A DNA stretch of 64,000 nt from Lanius collurio (Eukaryota; Chordata; Aves; Passeriformes; Laniidae): assembly GCA_020086605.1 (NCBI GenBank), contig JACBWW010000008.1, positions 13,500,431-13,564,430 on the forward strand, in the 5' to 3' direction. The notes beneath the pieces are model-generated. The model saw nothing but the letters and a program-made list of their open reading frames with translations, was not told the origin of the DNA and searched no databases. Numbering within the stretch: the stretch's first letter is position 1; every line of letters starts with the position of its first letter. Below are positions 62,865 to 64,000 of this stretch, piece by piece. Made by a program: the position numbers and the translations under genes.

Positions 62865-64000
62865 TCAGTGCAGTTCCTGGGTTGTGCCATTTGGGAATAA
62901 GATCTTATGTCAAACTGTTCCCATTCATATGCCCGCCTGCCAACTGGGGAGAGGTAGAGGTCTCTAAAACACTTCACCTTGGTTACTAGGAAACAGATGG
63001 GTTGAAACTTCAGCCACAGATTTCAGATTAAACAGATGAGGACTAAGTCACCAGTGAAGGCAAACTCAGTTTTTTGCTTCATGCAGTTTCATAGTGGGAT
63101 TTTCCACCTTTCAGCTTCACGTGGTACTTTTTTTCAATGCTAACATGAAATAAATAGCTTCAAAACACCAAGGCCTTATAGAAAATATTCTTAAAGCTAA
63201 GAGATTTGAGATTTCACCTTCCATGTGTACAGAAGTGGACTTCATTAATAAGAAAACTTACTGCTATAATGAAGGAGAATGAAAAATGACACTCTGCATA
63301 TGACAGGCAGCACCATCTATTGATACTGTTTCATGCATAATACTCAAGTACATAGCAGTTTTCTCAGAATTGGTTGTCTTATAATCAATATAAATTTAGG
63401 CAGCACCATCAATGGTGTCACTCCTTTCTGATGGCTGTCTAATCTGGGTCCCAGACAACCAGACATTCTCTGGTCTGTGCTTTGAGATAGAACTCACTCA
63501 GAGGATCAAGTCACTTCTATCTGTGTATGTGCATTTATGGAGGCCTGTGGAGGTGCCTCTCACTGAATTGTGGAGGTGCCTCTCCCTGAAATCCCTGGGG
63601 GACGGACCCTGCAGGGTACAGGTCTGCTTCTGTCCCTGTCCCCATGTCATGTGTGTCCCATTCCTGTTCCTGATTGGGTGCTGTGTGTGCATGGGGGCTG
63701 GAAGGAGAGCAGGGTCCCATGACTGAGTCGGCTTGGGAACTCCAGCAATGCGGCTGGAGGAATAAAATAATCCCTGAACATCTTCAAAAATATCGCTTCA
63801 TCTTTCCTTCCAAGTCCATCGCGGTTATATACATTGTTGTAAGGATTCCCTGCACTGCAACAGAGGCCCTCAAAATTTCAGGAGTTGCAGAACTTCAGTC
63901 ACAAGAAGTAAGATCTTAGATGTCAAATGACATGACTCCTCATGAGTTTAATACTGGAGTAGTAAGGAAATAAATATCCTCATAAGTGGGAAAATAAAAA
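62865..64000. other. Intergenic DNA to the right edge
   Basis: No gene recognised. A two-copy tandem of 22 bases (period 23, one mismatch) lies at 63546-63590. In human the next gene in this direction is AGGF1; none of its exons is seen. Confidence 0.5.

Noticed and set aside
1..64000. A bacterial-style system, CRISPR array or phage element
   Set aside because: Intron-split vertebrate genes, CR1 LINEs and LTRs fill the window. No regularly spaced repeats or prokaryotic genes are present.

Overview
This is vertebrate nuclear DNA, almost certainly from a bird. The coding exons are short and intron-split, with canonical GT/AG boundaries. The interspersed repeats are dominated by CR1 LINE fragments carrying the characteristic ATTCTRTGAT-type 3' tails. 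Three protein-coding genes are recognisable, all on the + strand: F2RL1 (protease-activated receptor 2), S100Z, and CRHBP (corticotropin-releasing-hormone-binding protein). The order F2RL1 - S100Z - CRHBP is the one I know from human 5q13. In birds that block is largely on the Z chromosome, so a Z location is likely, but this is inference and cannot be read from the window.

Layout. 1-12.5 kb: intergenic DNA upstream of F2RL1, with a CR1 tail at the left edge, an LTR-like segment near 9.2-9.7 kb, a pair of inverted CR1 fragments near 10.2-10.5 kb, and a longer CR1 piece ending at about 12.47 kb. 12.5-18.3 kb: CpG-rich promoter and two-exon F2RL1 gene (4.2 kb intron), followed by its 3' UTR. 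20-39 kb: gene-poor DNA with two old, heavily decayed CR1/L3-like LINE relics (21.5-22.7 and 30.6-31.8 kb) and a younger pair of opposed CR1 fragments (34.7-35.7 kb). 39.25-40.73 kb: two coding exons of S100Z, with a 3' UTR probably running to 41.88 kb. 42-53 kb: intergenic DNA with one LTR-like segment. 53.25-60.4 kb: TATA-driven CRHBP, with six of its seven coding exons visible. The missing exon 6 must lie in the run of Ns at 58663-58989. 60.4-64 kb: CR1 and ERVL-like LTR sequence.

The three genes do not form an operon-like functional unit. They encode a protease-activated Gq-coupled receptor, a small calcium-binding EF-hand protein and a secreted binding protein for CRH/urocortin. Their adjacency is conserved synteny. 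I found no CRISPR array, no RNA gene I could support and no novel multi-gene system. The most useful observations are the substituted PAR2 tethered ligand (SFIG in place of SLIG), the CRHBP exon hidden in the assembly gap, an 18-base G homopolymer in a CRHBP intron, and the placement of CR1 and LTR sequences around the promoters. Protein comparisons with human were made from memory, not by alignment.
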